Below are positions 13,850 to 23,043 of a stretch of 50,773 bases of DNA, piece by piece. Source of the stretch: Candidatus Komeilibacteria bacterium RIFCSPHIGHO2_01_FULL_52_14 (GTDB lineage Bacteria > Patescibacteriota > Patescibacteriia > UBA1558 > 2-01-FULL-52-15). The translations under genes and the position numbers were made by a program. Location of the stretch: positions 1 through 50,773 of the forward strand of contig MHKK01000015.1 in NCBI GenBank assembly GCA_001818365.1, read 5' to 3'. Positions within the stretch are counted from its first letter, which is position 1; every line of letters begins with the position of its first letter. The notes below the pieces were generated by a model, which was given only the letters and a program-made list of their open reading frames with translations, did no database searches and was not told the DNA's origin.

Positions 13850-16327
13850 ATGAAGATCTTCTACTCGATTCCCGAAAAATTCCTGCGAACCTGTGCGTAT
13901 GCGATTACGACGGTGATTTTGGCGACGCCGCTCTTTACCTTCGCGAATTTTTATTTTCCTTTCATTACACCCCGCAATTTCATATTTCGAATCGCCGTTG
14001 AGATATTGCTCGTGGTCTATGCGTTACTCGTCATTCAAAATCGCCGCTATGCTCCTACAAAGAATCTTGCGATCATCTTTTTGGCCGCGTTTGTCGGCGC
14101 ATTGACGCTTGCAAGTATCCAGGGCGTCAATCCGATGTTCAGTTTCTGGAGCGGATTCGAGCGGATGGACGGGCTTATTACCTTCTACCATTTGTTGGTT
14201 TTTTTGGTGGTCCTCGTTTCCATTTTCCGGACCGAGGAGCAATGGCACCCTTTGCTCGGCAATTCCCTGGTGATTGCGTTCCTTATTGCCATGGTCGGGT
14301 TGAGCCAGTTCCGCCAGGTGAACATACTGCTTGCGTCCTCGGGCGGCGAGCGAATTTCAGCGACGCTCGGTAACGCGACGTATCTGGCCGCATATCTTTT
14401 GCTGAACGTTTTCTTCGCGCTCTATTTTCTGCAGAAACCGGCAGGTTCTTACAGTGTTCGTATTTTTCGAAACGGAATTATCGCCCTCGACGTTCTGCTT
14501 GTCGTGCTGCAGGGGTATGCGCTGATCCGCGACAACTATGGAATCTTGAATCAGGTATTTTCGGACGGCTGGCTTGCGACCGTGTTCGTCGTCGCGCACG
14601 TTCTTGTCTATGGCAGTTATTTTTACCGTTCTGCAACGAAGGCGCATTACGTGATCAGGGCGTTTATCGCATTTCTCATTGTCTTCTTCCTTTTTATGAT
14701 GTCGATCACGCAGACCCGCGGCGCCATCTTGGGATTGGGAGCTGGTCTCGTTGTCGCCTATGTATTGATACTTCTTCAAAAAACCCCCAGGATGCTCAAA
14801 ATGGGCTCGTCGGGTGTTGTTATTGCGCTTGCGCTTTGCGTGGGGCTTATCTTCGCCAATAAAGACACGACGTTCGTTCAGACCGTGCCGATATTTAATA
14901 AGATAGCGAGCATATCGATTTCGGACTCAACGACGATTACCCGTCTCGCTACCTGGAAGGCCGCGTTTCGTTCGGCAACCGAAAGCCCGCGTCGGCTTAT
15001 GTTCGGCTGGGGAGTTGATAATTTCAACGTCGCATTCAACAAATATTTCCCCACGGTCATCTACACCGATGAGGGAACGCCCTTGTGGTTCGACCGGCCG
15101 CATAATCTTTTAATCCAGTATCTGGTAGAAGGCGGCATTCTCGGTGTCGGTCTCTATTGTGCTTTTCTGGTCATGTTGCTCGTGCAAATGCTCAGCCGTC
15201 GCGACGTACGGTATACGGGTATCATTTTTACCGCAGGCATCGTGGCGTACGTGGTTCAGAATTTATTCGTATTCGACAGCATCAACAGCTATATACCTTT
15301 TTACGTACTGATCGGGTGCGTTGTCACGATTATCAATCGCGGTAAGCAAGGCGAACAGGAAGTGTCGGGCGCGCTGTCGACGTCGGCTGGAATGCTGACG
15401 ATTTCCGCTGCCGTCGTGGTTTCGGTCGCTTCAATCGTCCTGTTGAACATGCCCGCTTTGCAGTCAAATCGCACTTTTGTCCTTGATTACAAAAAACTCA
15501 ATGCGGAGCTGGAACGGAAGTCCTACGATCGATCAACTGCGGTTACTCTGATGGATGATATCGGGCACGGGCCGTTCCTTGGTCGCAACGAGCTCCTAGG
15601 GGCGACGTCCGAATACCTGGTCACCCTCATTCAGAGTTCTCAATTGCCCGCCTCCGAGGCAACGGACTTTGTTACTCAGCTTGTTGCAAAGTTTGATGCC
15701 GCCCGTACCGTTACGACGAATGACGCACGGCTCAATTTATTCGAGATGAATTTGCTCCTGAACGCCGGCTCTTTTGATAAAACATTTTTTGACCGGGCGG
15801 CTGCAATCGGTTTGGAGACGTTACCGTTGAGCCCCGACCGGCCGCATCTTTACTACATCATCGGGCGCGCGTATATGGCCAAAGGCGAATTCGGTAAGGG
15901 TATCCCGTATTTCAAGGAAGCCGTTGCGCTGGCGCCGAACGTATTTGATTCACATTGGAACCTGTTTGCCGCGTATGCGACCGTCGGCGACGACTCGGGA
16001 GCGAGGAGCGAGTATCAGGAATTGCGCAGGATCCAAACGTTCGACAACCGAACGTACAGTCGCGTTGTCTCGGTTCTTGCGGCCGGCTATCAGTACGATT
16101 TTGCTCTCGAGGTCCTGAACCAAGCCATAGCCGAGCATCCGGACTCGACGTTGCTGTATATCGGCCTGGCGCAGATCTACGCGCAGGCCGGGAGAAACAG
16201 CGAGGCGCGCACCGCAACGCTCAAGGCCGTGGAACTCGATCCGACGCTGAAGAGCGAGGCGGATGATTTTCTGACAAAGCTTGATGCGGGCACATTCAAG
16301 CGCTTGCCGCCGGTTTCCCAGCCGTAA
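13850..16327 (+). CDS. O-antigen ligase/polymerase family protein with C-terminal TPR domain
   Basis: An 825-residue protein. The first ~540 residues hold about a dozen membrane spans. They include F-W-S-G-F-E-R-M-D-G-L in an early loop and T-Q-T-R-G-A-I-L-G, followed by a large outer loop with D-R-P-H-N-L-L-I-Q-Y near residue 413, the signature of WaaL/Wzy_C proteins that transfer or polymerise lipid-linked glycans. The last ~250 residues are soluble TPR helices (K-G-E-F-G-K-G-I-P-Y-F-K-E-A-V-A-L-A-P). It may attach glycans to the surface protein encoded just upstream, or polymerise them; sequence alone cannot separate these roles. Its 3' end overlaps the convergent glycosyltransferase gene by 32 bases. 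Confidence 0.85.
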   Translation: MKIFYSIPEKFLRTCAYAITTVILATPLFTFANFYFPFITPRNFIFRIAVEILLVVYALLVIQNRRYAPTKNLAIIFLAAFVGALTLASIQGVNPMFSFWSGFERMDGLITFYHLLVFLVVLVSIFRTEEQWHPLLGNSLVIAFLIAMVGLSQFRQVNILLASSGGERISATLGNATYLAAYLLLNVFFALYFLQKPAGSYSVRIFRNGIIALDVLLVVLQGYALIRDNYGILNQVFSDGWLATVFVVAHVLVYGSYFYRSATKAHYVIRAFIAFLIVFFLFMMSITQTRGAILGLGAGLVVAYVLILLQKTPRMLKMGSSGVVIALALCVGLIFANKDTTFVQTVPIFNKIASISISDSTTITRLATWKAAFRSATESPRRLMFGWGVDNFNVAFNKYFPTVIYTDEGTPLWFDRPHNLLIQYLVEGGILGVGLYCAFLVMLLVQMLSRRDVRYTGIIFTAGIVAYVVQNLFVFDSINSYIPFYVLIGCVVTIINRGKQGEQEVSGALSTSAGMLTISAAVVVSVASIVLLNMPALQSNRTFVLDYKKLNAELERKSYDRSTAVTLMDDIGHGPFLGRNELLGATSEYLVTLIQSSQLPASEATDFVTQLVAKFDAARTVTTNDARLNLFEMNLLLNAGSFDKTFFDRAAAIGLETLPLSPDRPHLYYIIGRAYMAKGEFGKGIPYFKEAVALAPNVFDSHWNLFAAYATVGDDSGARSEYQELRRIQTFDNRTYSRVVSVLAAGYQYDFALEVLNQAIAEHPDSTLLYIGLAQIYAQAGRNSEARTATLKAVELDPTLKSEADDFLTKLDAGTFKRLPPVSQP

Positions 16328-17492
16328 GAAGCCGGAGGTAGATGGCTTCTGTTTTTTTCAGCATCTCGTCGCGCGAAAACTCGCGCGCGATACGCTGCTG
16401 TAAATGGCGCGCGCGATTACGGGCTTCCTGAGGTTTCTTTGCGACCTCGACCAGAGCGGCTGTAAGGCCGACTCTGTCACCGCTCTGCACGAGTAAACCG
16501 TCGACACCGTGCACGATAAGTTCAGGAGTTCCCCCGACATTCGTCGCGATAATCGGAACTCCCGCACGCCCCGTTTCGAGCAGCGCGTACGAAAATCCTT
16601 CTTTCACCGACGGGAGGGCAACGGCGTCAAATGCCGCCGCGTAGCGATACCACTCGGGGACGGATTCCACCATCGTCACGACGGCGTCAATCCCGTGCTT
16701 CGCTATGGTATCGGTTATCGTTTGCCGTTCCGGGCCGTTTCCGATGAGAACGAGACGTATCGCCGGTATCGTACGCTTGGCATCGGCTATCACGTCAATG
16801 AGAAGAGGGATGTTCTTGGTCGGATAGAACGAAGCGGTCAGGCCCACAACGAAGGCATCATCTGGCAGATGAAAAAACGAACGGGCCTCCTGCCTGGTAA
16901 GGCCTCCGGCCTGCTGATCGATACCGTTATGAATTGTAACCATACGTGCCGGAGGAGCGATTTTATGCCTAATGCCCGCTTGGCGATCGAACTCGGATAC
17001 TGTTATGATGGCACCTTTCCAGCCTGCTGAAAATTTTTCGATAAGCTCGTACACTTTTTTCCGGACCGGAGCGAGCGGTTCGTTAAAAACGAACCCATGC
17101 ACCGTATAGAGAACGCGGACGCGCTTGGCTAAAGGATCAAAACCCAAAAGCCAAGCAGCGCAGGAGCCGAGAGCGCCTCCCATCGAGCTGTTGAGGTGGA
17201 GAATGTCGAATCGCTCTTTCGCAAGAAGCCGTCGTATCTCAAGTACCGCATCGTATGCTTTAACCAGAGAGATTCCCCTGATCAAATTATCGAGCACGAT
17301 GACGCGAATACCCAACGCAGCCGCCTCCTTGAAAAAAAACTCATCCTGATGCTTAGCTTCGCCGACCAAAACCACAACCTCATTGCGTTCTTTAAAATAC
17401 CGCGCAAGCGACAGAACGTAGTGCTGCGCACCGCCGAACTTGCTCTGCGTGATGAGAAATGCTATTTTTTTGCCTTCAACGTGTTCGCTCAT
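16296..17492 (-). CDS. GT4-family glycosyltransferase
   Basis: A 398-residue GT-B glycosyltransferase. The N-terminal domain has the K-F-G-G-A-Q-H-Y acceptor-side loop near residue 18 and H-L-N-S-S-M-G in the middle. The C-terminal domain has the E-G-F-S-Y-A-L-L-E nucleotide-sugar motif (EX7E). The I-T-Q-S-K-F-G-G-A-Q-x-Y start is typical of transferases acting on lipid-linked sugars. It is the only minus-strand gene in this part of the cluster. The 76-base gap to the divergent neighbour must hold promoters for both. Donor and acceptor are unknown. Confidence 0.9.
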   Translation of the reverse strand: MSEHVEGKKIAFLITQSKFGGAQHYVLSLARYFKERNEVVVLVGEAKHQDEFFFKEAAALGIRVIVLDNLIRGISLVKAYDAVLEIRRLLAKERFDILHLNSSMGGALGSCAAWLLGFDPLAKRVRVLYTVHGFVFNEPLAPVRKKVYELIEKFSAGWKGAIITVSEFDRQAGIRHKIAPPARMVTIHNGIDQQAGGLTRQEARSFFHLPDDAFVVGLTASFYPTKNIPLLIDVIADAKRTIPAIRLVLIGNGPERQTITDTIAKHGIDAVVTMVESVPEWYRYAAAFDAVALPSVKEGFSYALLETGRAGVPIIATNVGGTPELIVHGVDGLLVQSGDRVGLTAALVEVAKKPQEARNRARHLQQRIAREFSRDEMLKKTEAIYLRLLTAGKPAASA

Positions 17493-17568
17493 TTTGAGTT
17501 TGTGCGGTTATTTGTTAAGATTTTAAAGTATATCGAGCGAAAAAACAAGCAGAAATCGAATTTGACCT

Positions 17569-18738
17569 ATGACTGACCAGAAATCACCGTTACCGCTCTC
17601 GGTTCTCATGATAAGTACCGACCCTGGTTTTTTTACCGAAGAGGGCACCGGCGACGTGATATATCGGCACGTACGGTATGCCGAACGGGTCAAATCCCTC
17701 GACGTTATCGTACTCGGCGTGCATTCAGGCACCAAGCGGTTCGGGGATCGGCTGACCGTGCACGGTACCGGGACGGGAGGCATCGGAGCGATCTTTAAGG
17801 CACGCCAGATCGCCCGCACCCTGCTTCGCAGCGGAACATTCCGTCTTATCGTGACGCAAGATCCGCACGCGACGGGACTTGTCGGCGTGTATCTGAAAAA
17901 AAAGTTTCACCTTCCGTTGATCGTACACCTGCACGGGGATTTCCTGGACAATGACTATTGGCGCAGAGAACGGGTATCGCATCGCTTTAAGGCCCTGGTA
18001 CAAAAAAGAATCATTCGGAGCGCGGACATGATTCGGGTCGTTTCGGACGGTATTCGCCGGAAGCTTCTTTCGGCGGGCATTTCGGACGATCGCATCGCCG
18101 TCATCGGTACGCCGATCAACGACGAGCTGTTTACAACGTTGTCCGACGATCAAAAAATGCTCGTGGAGAAACTCCGGTATAAATACCAGGACCGGTTCGT
18201 TCTGATGTTTTGCGGCCGGCTCGTTCCGGCGAAAAACCTGTTATTTCTGTTGACGGTTATTGACATACTGCGGAAGCGTCATCGGAATATATTATTGCTC
18301 CTGGTCGGAGAGGGGGAGATGCATCAGGCGTTGGAGCGCACCGTGAAGGATAGAAATCTTGAATCGCATGTGGTTCTCTTGGGAGCCCTTCCTCACGAAA
18401 AACTGACGGTCTATTATCACGTATCGCAGCTGTTTGTGTTGCTCTCAACAAATGAGAGTTTTGGAAAAGTTATCATTGAAGCGGGACTCTCGGGAGTCCC
18501 GTGCGTTGCTTCGCGAACGACCGGCGCATCAAGCATTATCGCCGAGGGCCGGACTGGCTTCATTGTTGGAGTCAATGATCTCGACATGTCCGTCGCGGTG
18601 ATCGAGGAACTTATGGAATACCCCGAACACGTAAAAATGCTCGGTGAAAACGCGAAGGCACTTTATAGGAATAGGTATGCCATGTCTTCGAGCGTTGATA
18701 AGATCATTGATCTGTGGAAACGAGTCAGCGGCGTATGA
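17569..18738 (+). CDS. GT4-family glycosyltransferase
   Basis: The 389-residue GT-B enzyme has the N-terminal G-T-G-D-V-I-Y acceptor loop, the middle H-L-H-G-D-F region, F-C-G-R-L-V-P-A-K-N at the start of the donor domain, and E-S-F-G-K-V-I-I-E (EX7E). It is the first gene of a long head-to-tail run in which stop and start codons mostly overlap by ATGA, so translation is probably coupled. It transfers a sugar from a nucleotide donor to a lipid-linked oligosaccharide at the inner membrane face; specificity is unknown. Confidence 0.9.
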   Translation: MTDQKSPLPLSVLMISTDPGFFTEEGTGDVIYRHVRYAERVKSLDVIVLGVHSGTKRFGDRLTVHGTGTGGIGAIFKARQIARTLLRSGTFRLIVTQDPHATGLVGVYLKKKFHLPLIVHLHGDFLDNDYWRRERVSHRFKALVQKRIIRSADMIRVVSDGIRRKLLSAGISDDRIAVIGTPINDELFTTLSDDQKMLVEKLRYKYQDRFVLMFCGRLVPAKNLLFLLTVIDILRKRHRNILLLLVGEGEMHQALERTVKDRNLESHVVLLGALPHEKLTVYYHVSQLFVLLSTNESFGKVIIEAGLSGVPCVASRTTGASSIIAEGRTGFIVGVNDLDMSVAVIEELMEYPEHVKMLGENAKALYRNRYAMSSSVDKIIDLWKRVSGV

Positions 18739-19772
18739 AGCTCCTCATGATCACCAGAAAGATGGATCGAAACGACGCGCTCGCCGGATTTACGTTCGAG
18801 TGGGCACGTACGTTTGCATCACTCGTCGATGAGCTTCATGTTATCTGTCTGGAAAAAGGGAATACCGACGGATTACCGCCGAATTGCCTGGTGTATTCTC
18901 TCGGGAAGGAGCGCGGCAAGAACCGGCTCCGGGAGATAGTCAATTTTTTCAGATTGGCGCACCGTCTGGTACCAAAGGTTGATGGCGTTTTCAGCCATCA
19001 AAATCCGGAGTATGGAATCCTGGTCGCCCCATGGTGCAAGCTGTATCATAAAAAACTTATAGCGTGGTATACGCACAAAGCGGTAACGCTTCGATTGCGT
19101 GTGCTGACCGCACTCGTCGATACCGTGATAACGGCGTCGCCCGAGAGTTTTCGCCTTAGGACAAAAAAATGCATTGTCATGCATCACGGCATTGAAACGG
19201 ATTATTTCGTCCCCGGCCGTCCGGACATGCAGAAGCGAATAGTCGTATCGGTCAGCAGAATTTCGCCCACGAAACGGATAGATCTGATGATCGATGTTTT
19301 CCGGAGGTTGCTCGAGCGTGAAGGGAGCGGTGTGGAACTGATAATTGCAGGCGGCGCTACGCTTCCGCACGAGCAGGCGTATGAGCGGTCGGTGCGCGAG
19401 AAAGTATCATCGGCAGGTCTTTCGAAGTCCGTCACTTTTTTGGGTCCGGTTCCGCATAGCCGGACGCTCGAGCTTTTGCAGCGATCGTCACTCTTTTTGA
19501 ATTTTTCACGCACCGGCAGCTTGGATAAAGCGGTTCTTGAAGCGATGAGCTGCGGCGTTCCGGTGCTGACGACGAACGAGGCATTCCGTGCTATCCTGAC
19601 ACCGCTCGACGAGCGGATGTACCGCACCGAAGATCCGGCGCAGCTGGCAGATGCCGCGTACGGTTTACTGCTGTCGCCCCTGCCGGATATCTCACGTCGC
19701 TTACGTGACTACGTTGTACGGCACCACGGGCTCAATGATTTACTGACGCATATTGTGTCTCTCTATGCCTAG
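18735..19772 (+). CDS. GT4-family glycosyltransferase
   Basis: This 345-residue glycosyltransferase starts at the ATG overlapping the previous stop (ATGA); the open frame begins 21 bases earlier but the overlap favours this start. The donor domain has V-S-V-S-R-I-S-P-T-K-R. In place of EX7E it has S-R-T-G-S-L-D-K-A-V-L-E, in which the first glutamate is replaced, as in several GT4 subfamilies with a T-G-S-x-D-K signature. The N-terminal M-I-T-R-K-M-D-R-N-D segment is the usual first strand and loop. Specificity is unknown. Confidence 0.88.
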   Translation: MKLLMITRKMDRNDALAGFTFEWARTFASLVDELHVICLEKGNTDGLPPNCLVYSLGKERGKNRLREIVNFFRLAHRLVPKVDGVFSHQNPEYGILVAPWCKLYHKKLIAWYTHKAVTLRLRVLTALVDTVITASPESFRLRTKKCIVMHHGIETDYFVPGRPDMQKRIVVSVSRISPTKRIDLMIDVFRRLLEREGSGVELIIAGGATLPHEQAYERSVREKVSSAGLSKSVTFLGPVPHSRTLELLQRSSLFLNFSRTGSLDKAVLEAMSCGVPVLTTNEAFRAILTPLDERMYRTEDPAQLADAAYGLLLSPLPDISRRLRDYVVRHHGLNDLLTHIVSLYA

Positions 19773-20466
19773 CACTCCCGGTTCAATCTATTACAATTCT
19801 GTGTCGGATATGTACCGTATGAGCTCGACACGGCGGAACCGCGTGTTAACGCTTCTCGGCCGCCAGTTGGACCTTCGAGGTCAGAGTGATCGCTCAGTGC
19901 TTGATATCGGTATTGGAAGCGGAGAGATCGGGAAGTATTGCGCCGAACGCGCAGATGCGCGGCGTTTGTATACGGAAGGCATTGATCTGGCACAGCCGCT
20001 CGTTCAGGAGCATGCTAAGGTGTATACGAAAACGCGCGCGTGCAATGTCGATGATCCCGATTGGACGAAACAATTCTCCCGCCAATTCGATGTTATTGTC
20101 GCTTCGGAGATCCTGGAACACTTGTTCAGGCCTGATGTTTTTTTGGGGCAACTTCGGTTGCTCGTGAAAGGTGACGGCTGCGTCATACTGACCACGCCGA
20201 ATCTTTTGCTCTGGACCAAACGGATCAAATTTCTTTTCGGACTGCATGAATATGGCGACTCCGGATTATTCGAGTGGGGTCACATCCATTTGTTCTCGTG
20301 GCGTTTTCTAAAAAAGCTCGTGCATCGAAGCGGTTTTCGAATCGTTGATTCGTATCATCTGATGCATCCGAATATGCTGAATCGCTGGCATCGTTTTATG
20401 CCCGGCCTGTTGGCATTTCAGTTCATCATCGTGCTGACCCCGGACGTGCCGCACTCCGCCGTATGA
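19765..20466 (+). CDS. Class I SAM-dependent methyltransferase
   Basis: A 233-residue methyltransferase. Motif I is V-L-D-I-G-I-G-S-G-E-I-G near residue 45, followed by an acidic strand end and F-D-V-I-V-A-S-E-I-L-E-H (motif IV) near residue 108. A C-terminal hydrophobic tail may touch the membrane. The ATG at 19765 overlaps the preceding stop by 8 bases. The layout matches methyltransferases that cap or decorate glycans. The substrate is not predictable. Confidence 0.85.
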   Translation: MPSTPGSIYYNSVSDMYRMSSTRRNRVLTLLGRQLDLRGQSDRSVLDIGIGSGEIGKYCAERADARRLYTEGIDLAQPLVQEHAKVYTKTRACNVDDPDWTKQFSRQFDVIVASEILEHLFRPDVFLGQLRLLVKGDGCVILTTPNLLLWTKRIKFLFGLHEYGDSGLFEWGHIHLFSWRFLKKLVHRSGFRIVDSYHLMHPNMLNRWHRFMPGLLAFQFIIVLTPDVPHSAV

Positions 20467-21521
20467 CCGTTTGCTACTTTGGCCTGTTTCGGCCCGACTA
20501 CGTTCGCAATCAGGCGCTCATCAAGGCGCTTCGGGTTTCGGGCGTGACGGTTTTGGAGGTCTCGGACAGAAGCAAGGGTTTTGCAAAGTATCTGCGTCTG
20601 TTCGCTAAGCATTGGAAGGTTCGGTCGCGGTACGACCTGATGATCGTCGGCTTTCCCGGACAGAGCATCGTGCCATTCGCACGGCTGCTGACCAGAAAAC
20701 CGATCGTCTTTGACGCGCTCGTTTCTCTGTACGACAGCGTGGTCATCGAGCGTAAACAATGCTCGTCCGCGTCGTTTCGCGGTCGTTGGTGTTTTCTGCT
20801 TGATTGGTTGTCAGCCCGACTGGCAACCACCATACTACTCGATACGAGGGAGCACGCGGCATACTACTCAAAGTTGCTTTCCATTCCCGAGGGTAAATGC
20901 TGGGTGGTTTACCACGGGTGTGACGACGCCGTTTTTTATCCGCACCCTGCCAAGAGGGATGAAACGAAATTTGTTGTCGAGTTTCACGGCTATATTACCC
21001 CGACGAACGGCATGGACTTCGTTATGCGGGCAATGAAGCTTCTGAGCGGTAAACCCTATGAACTCCGGATTATAGGCGGAGGACAGGAGTACGGACGGAT
21101 GCAGGATCTTGCTCGCGAACTGGGGCTTTCGAGCGTTCAGTTCTTTCCGGCTATGCCGCGCGAGCGGCTCTTGCCGTTTATATCTCAAGCGCGAGCGGGA
21201 CTCGGTTTTTTTAATAATCGTTCCGGACGGGTGCAACGAGTGATTGCAAACAAGATCTATGAAATGATGGCGCTCAAGATCCCGGTCGTAACCGCCGACT
21301 CGCCCGCGATCAGGGAATTATTTACGCACCGTGAAAATATATATGTGTGTCAGCCCGGGGATCCTCACGCCATTGCCGAAGCTCTCGAGGAATTGAGAAA
21401 CAGCGAGAAGCTCCGCTCGTCTATTGCAAATAATGCTTATGTATATTATAAAAACAATCTCGTCCCGACTTCCGTGGGGCGCTCATTCGTAACCAAGCTC
21501 GCTTCTTTGATCACAAAGTAA
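20463..21521 (+). CDS. GT4-family glycosyltransferase
   Basis: The 352-residue GT-B enzyme overlaps the previous gene by ATGA. The donor domain shows the F-H-G-Y-I-T-P-T-N-G start, G-G-G-Q-E-Y, and K-I-Y-E-M-M-A-L-K-I-P-V-V in place of the classical EX7E. The N-terminal domain has L-F-R-P-D-Y and a nucleotide-binding-like beta-alpha pattern. It is probably one of the sequential sugar-adding enzymes of this operon. Confidence 0.87.
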   Translation: MTVCYFGLFRPDYVRNQALIKALRVSGVTVLEVSDRSKGFAKYLRLFAKHWKVRSRYDLMIVGFPGQSIVPFARLLTRKPIVFDALVSLYDSVVIERKQCSSASFRGRWCFLLDWLSARLATTILLDTREHAAYYSKLLSIPEGKCWVVYHGCDDAVFYPHPAKRDETKFVVEFHGYITPTNGMDFVMRAMKLLSGKPYELRIIGGGQEYGRMQDLARELGLSSVQFFPAMPRERLLPFISQARAGLGFFNNRSGRVQRVIANKIYEMMALKIPVVTADSPAIRELFTHRENIYVCQPGDPHAIAEALEELRNSEKLRSSIANNAYVYYKNNLVPTSVGRSFVTKLASLITK

Positions 21522-21525
21522 ATCC

Positions 21526-22461
21526 ATGGCACGCGTATTGATTCTTGGCGTAACCGGAGCATTGGGTTCTTTTACGTACGACTATTTCAGGCACCACACA
21601 AGGCATGAGGTACGCGGTACGGTTCGCCCGTCTTCCCGAGACGTTGCGGCCAAATTTTTTCAGGATGATCCGCTGCTGTCTTTTGAAGCCGGAAAGGCAG
21701 ACGTTCGATCGCTGCTGCAAGGGGACACACCCGATTATATCATCAACTGCATTGGCATCATCAACAAGCCCGCTTTTACGCAGGACGACGTACAGAAGGT
21801 AGCGTCATCATTGAGAGTCAACTCGGTTTTTCCGTATTCGCTTACGGAAGCGTGCGCAAACAGAGGGACGAAGATAGTGCAGATTGCGACCGATTGCGTG
21901 TACAGCGGCTCTCGCGGCGAATACACGGAAAACGATGTGCACGATGCACTTGATATTTACGGTCAGACGAAAAGTTTGGGCGAAGTCCACGAGGAGCGCT
22001 TTCTGAACATACGTTGTTCGTTCGTCGGCCCCGAGATTCATCACGAGTTAAGTTTACTCGAATGGTTTTTATCGCAACCCGATGGAGCGAACGTATCCGG
22101 GTATATGCATCATCGATGGAACGGCGTCACGTCTCTGCAGTATGCGCAGTTGTGTTCGCAGATTATCGATAAGGGAGATGATTTTTTTCGCCGGATTGTC
22201 CGGACGTCGTACGTTCATCACTATATACCCAACGGTTCTGTGACGAAACGGGAACTTTTGGAGAGTATGGCCACTTCCTTTAAGAAAAAATGTACCGTTG
22301 TTCCGGCCGAGACGGGTCCCGCGATTGACCGGACGCTTGCCACAGTGCATCATGACTTGCTGAAGACGGCGCAGGTAGGTGCGTACCCGATGCAGCGTGC
22401 CATCGGCGATTTGTACGATTATTTGAGAAATGAGAAACTGTATCAGCGGCGATTTTCATAA
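21526..22461 (+). CDS. RfbD-like dTDP-4-dehydrorhamnose reductase / SDR-family sugar reductase
   Basis: A 311-residue extended short-chain dehydrogenase. It has an N-terminal Rossmann motif L-G-V-T-G-A-L-G-S near residue 8, N-C-I-G-I-I in the middle, I-A-T-D-C-V-Y-S-G ending in the catalytic Thr/Ser strand, and Y-G-Q-T-K as the Tyr-x-x-x-Lys pair. The T-D-C-V-Y-x-G and Y-G-x-T-K-x-x-G-E strings fit the RfbD group that reduces nucleotide-linked 4-keto-6-deoxysugars with NAD(P)H. The other rhamnose genes (rfbA, rfbB, rfbC) are not in the window, so another 6-deoxysugar is possible. Confidence 0.8.
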   Translation: MARVLILGVTGALGSFTYDYFRHHTRHEVRGTVRPSSRDVAAKFFQDDPLLSFEAGKADVRSLLQGDTPDYIINCIGIINKPAFTQDDVQKVASSLRVNSVFPYSLTEACANRGTKIVQIATDCVYSGSRGEYTENDVHDALDIYGQTKSLGEVHEERFLNIRCSFVGPEIHHELSLLEWFLSQPDGANVSGYMHHRWNGVTSLQYAQLCSQIIDKGDDFFRRIVRTSYVHHYIPNGSVTKRELLESMATSFKKKCTVVPAETGPAIDRTLATVHHDLLKTAQVGAYPMQRAIGDLYDYLRNEKLYQRRFS

Positions 22462-22464
22462 CCT

Positions 22465-23043
22465 ATGGACACCACATTGAAGAAGCTGAATTTAGGATGC
22501 GGAGAGGACAAGAAGGAGGGTTACGTTAACGTTGATTTTCATTCGCACGTGAAGCCGGATGTTGTTCACGATCTCAACGTCGTACCGTATCCGTTCGCGG
22601 AAAGTACGTTCGATTTGGTGGAGGCGTATCACGTGCTGGAGCATCTCGATAAGCCCTTTGTCGTAATGAAAGAGCTGCACCGCATTCTTAAGCCGGGCGG
22701 GACCATTCATATCAAGGTACCGCATTTTAGCAGGGGGTTCACGCACCCAGAACATAAATCCGGTTTCGATCTTATGTTTCCGTTTTACTTCAATAAGAAT
22801 TTCACGAAATCGGGATATTTCGGAGTTGATTTTAAACATGTGAAATCCGAGTTGCATTGGGCCGCGCACAAGCACCTCTATGCCGCCGTCGGCGTTCCAA
22901 AACCGATCATCCTCATCGTATTCGGTCTCAATACCTTCCTGAACGCCCTTGCCCGCCTGAGCCCGAATCTTTGCAGCCGGTTATGGTGTTTTTGGGTCGG
23001 TGGCTTCGAAGAGGTGGAATTCGTACTCACCTGCGAAAAATGA
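22465..23043 (+). CDS. Class I SAM-dependent methyltransferase
   Basis: A short 192-residue methyltransferase with motif I as L-N-L-G-C-G-E-D near residue 8, a D-x-D strand end, F-D-L-V-E-A-Y-H-V-L-E-H near residue 52 and the L-K-P-G-G-T turn. It starts three bases after the reductase and overlaps the next gene by ATGA. This subfamily is common in glycan clusters. The target is unknown. Confidence 0.87.
   Translation: MDTTLKKLNLGCGEDKKEGYVNVDFHSHVKPDVVHDLNVVPYPFAESTFDLVEAYHVLEHLDKPFVVMKELHRILKPGGTIHIKVPHFSRGFTHPEHKSGFDLMFPFYFNKNFTKSGYFGVDFKHVKSELHWAAHKHLYAAVGVPKPIILIVFGLNTFLNALARLSPNLCSRLWCFWVGGFEEVEFVLTCEK

Noticed and set aside
22857..23039. N-terminal extension of the GT-C-like protein
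   Set aside because: It lies entirely inside the methyltransferase gene. The ATGA overlap at 23040 is the usual coupling in this operon and is followed at once by a hydrophobic span.
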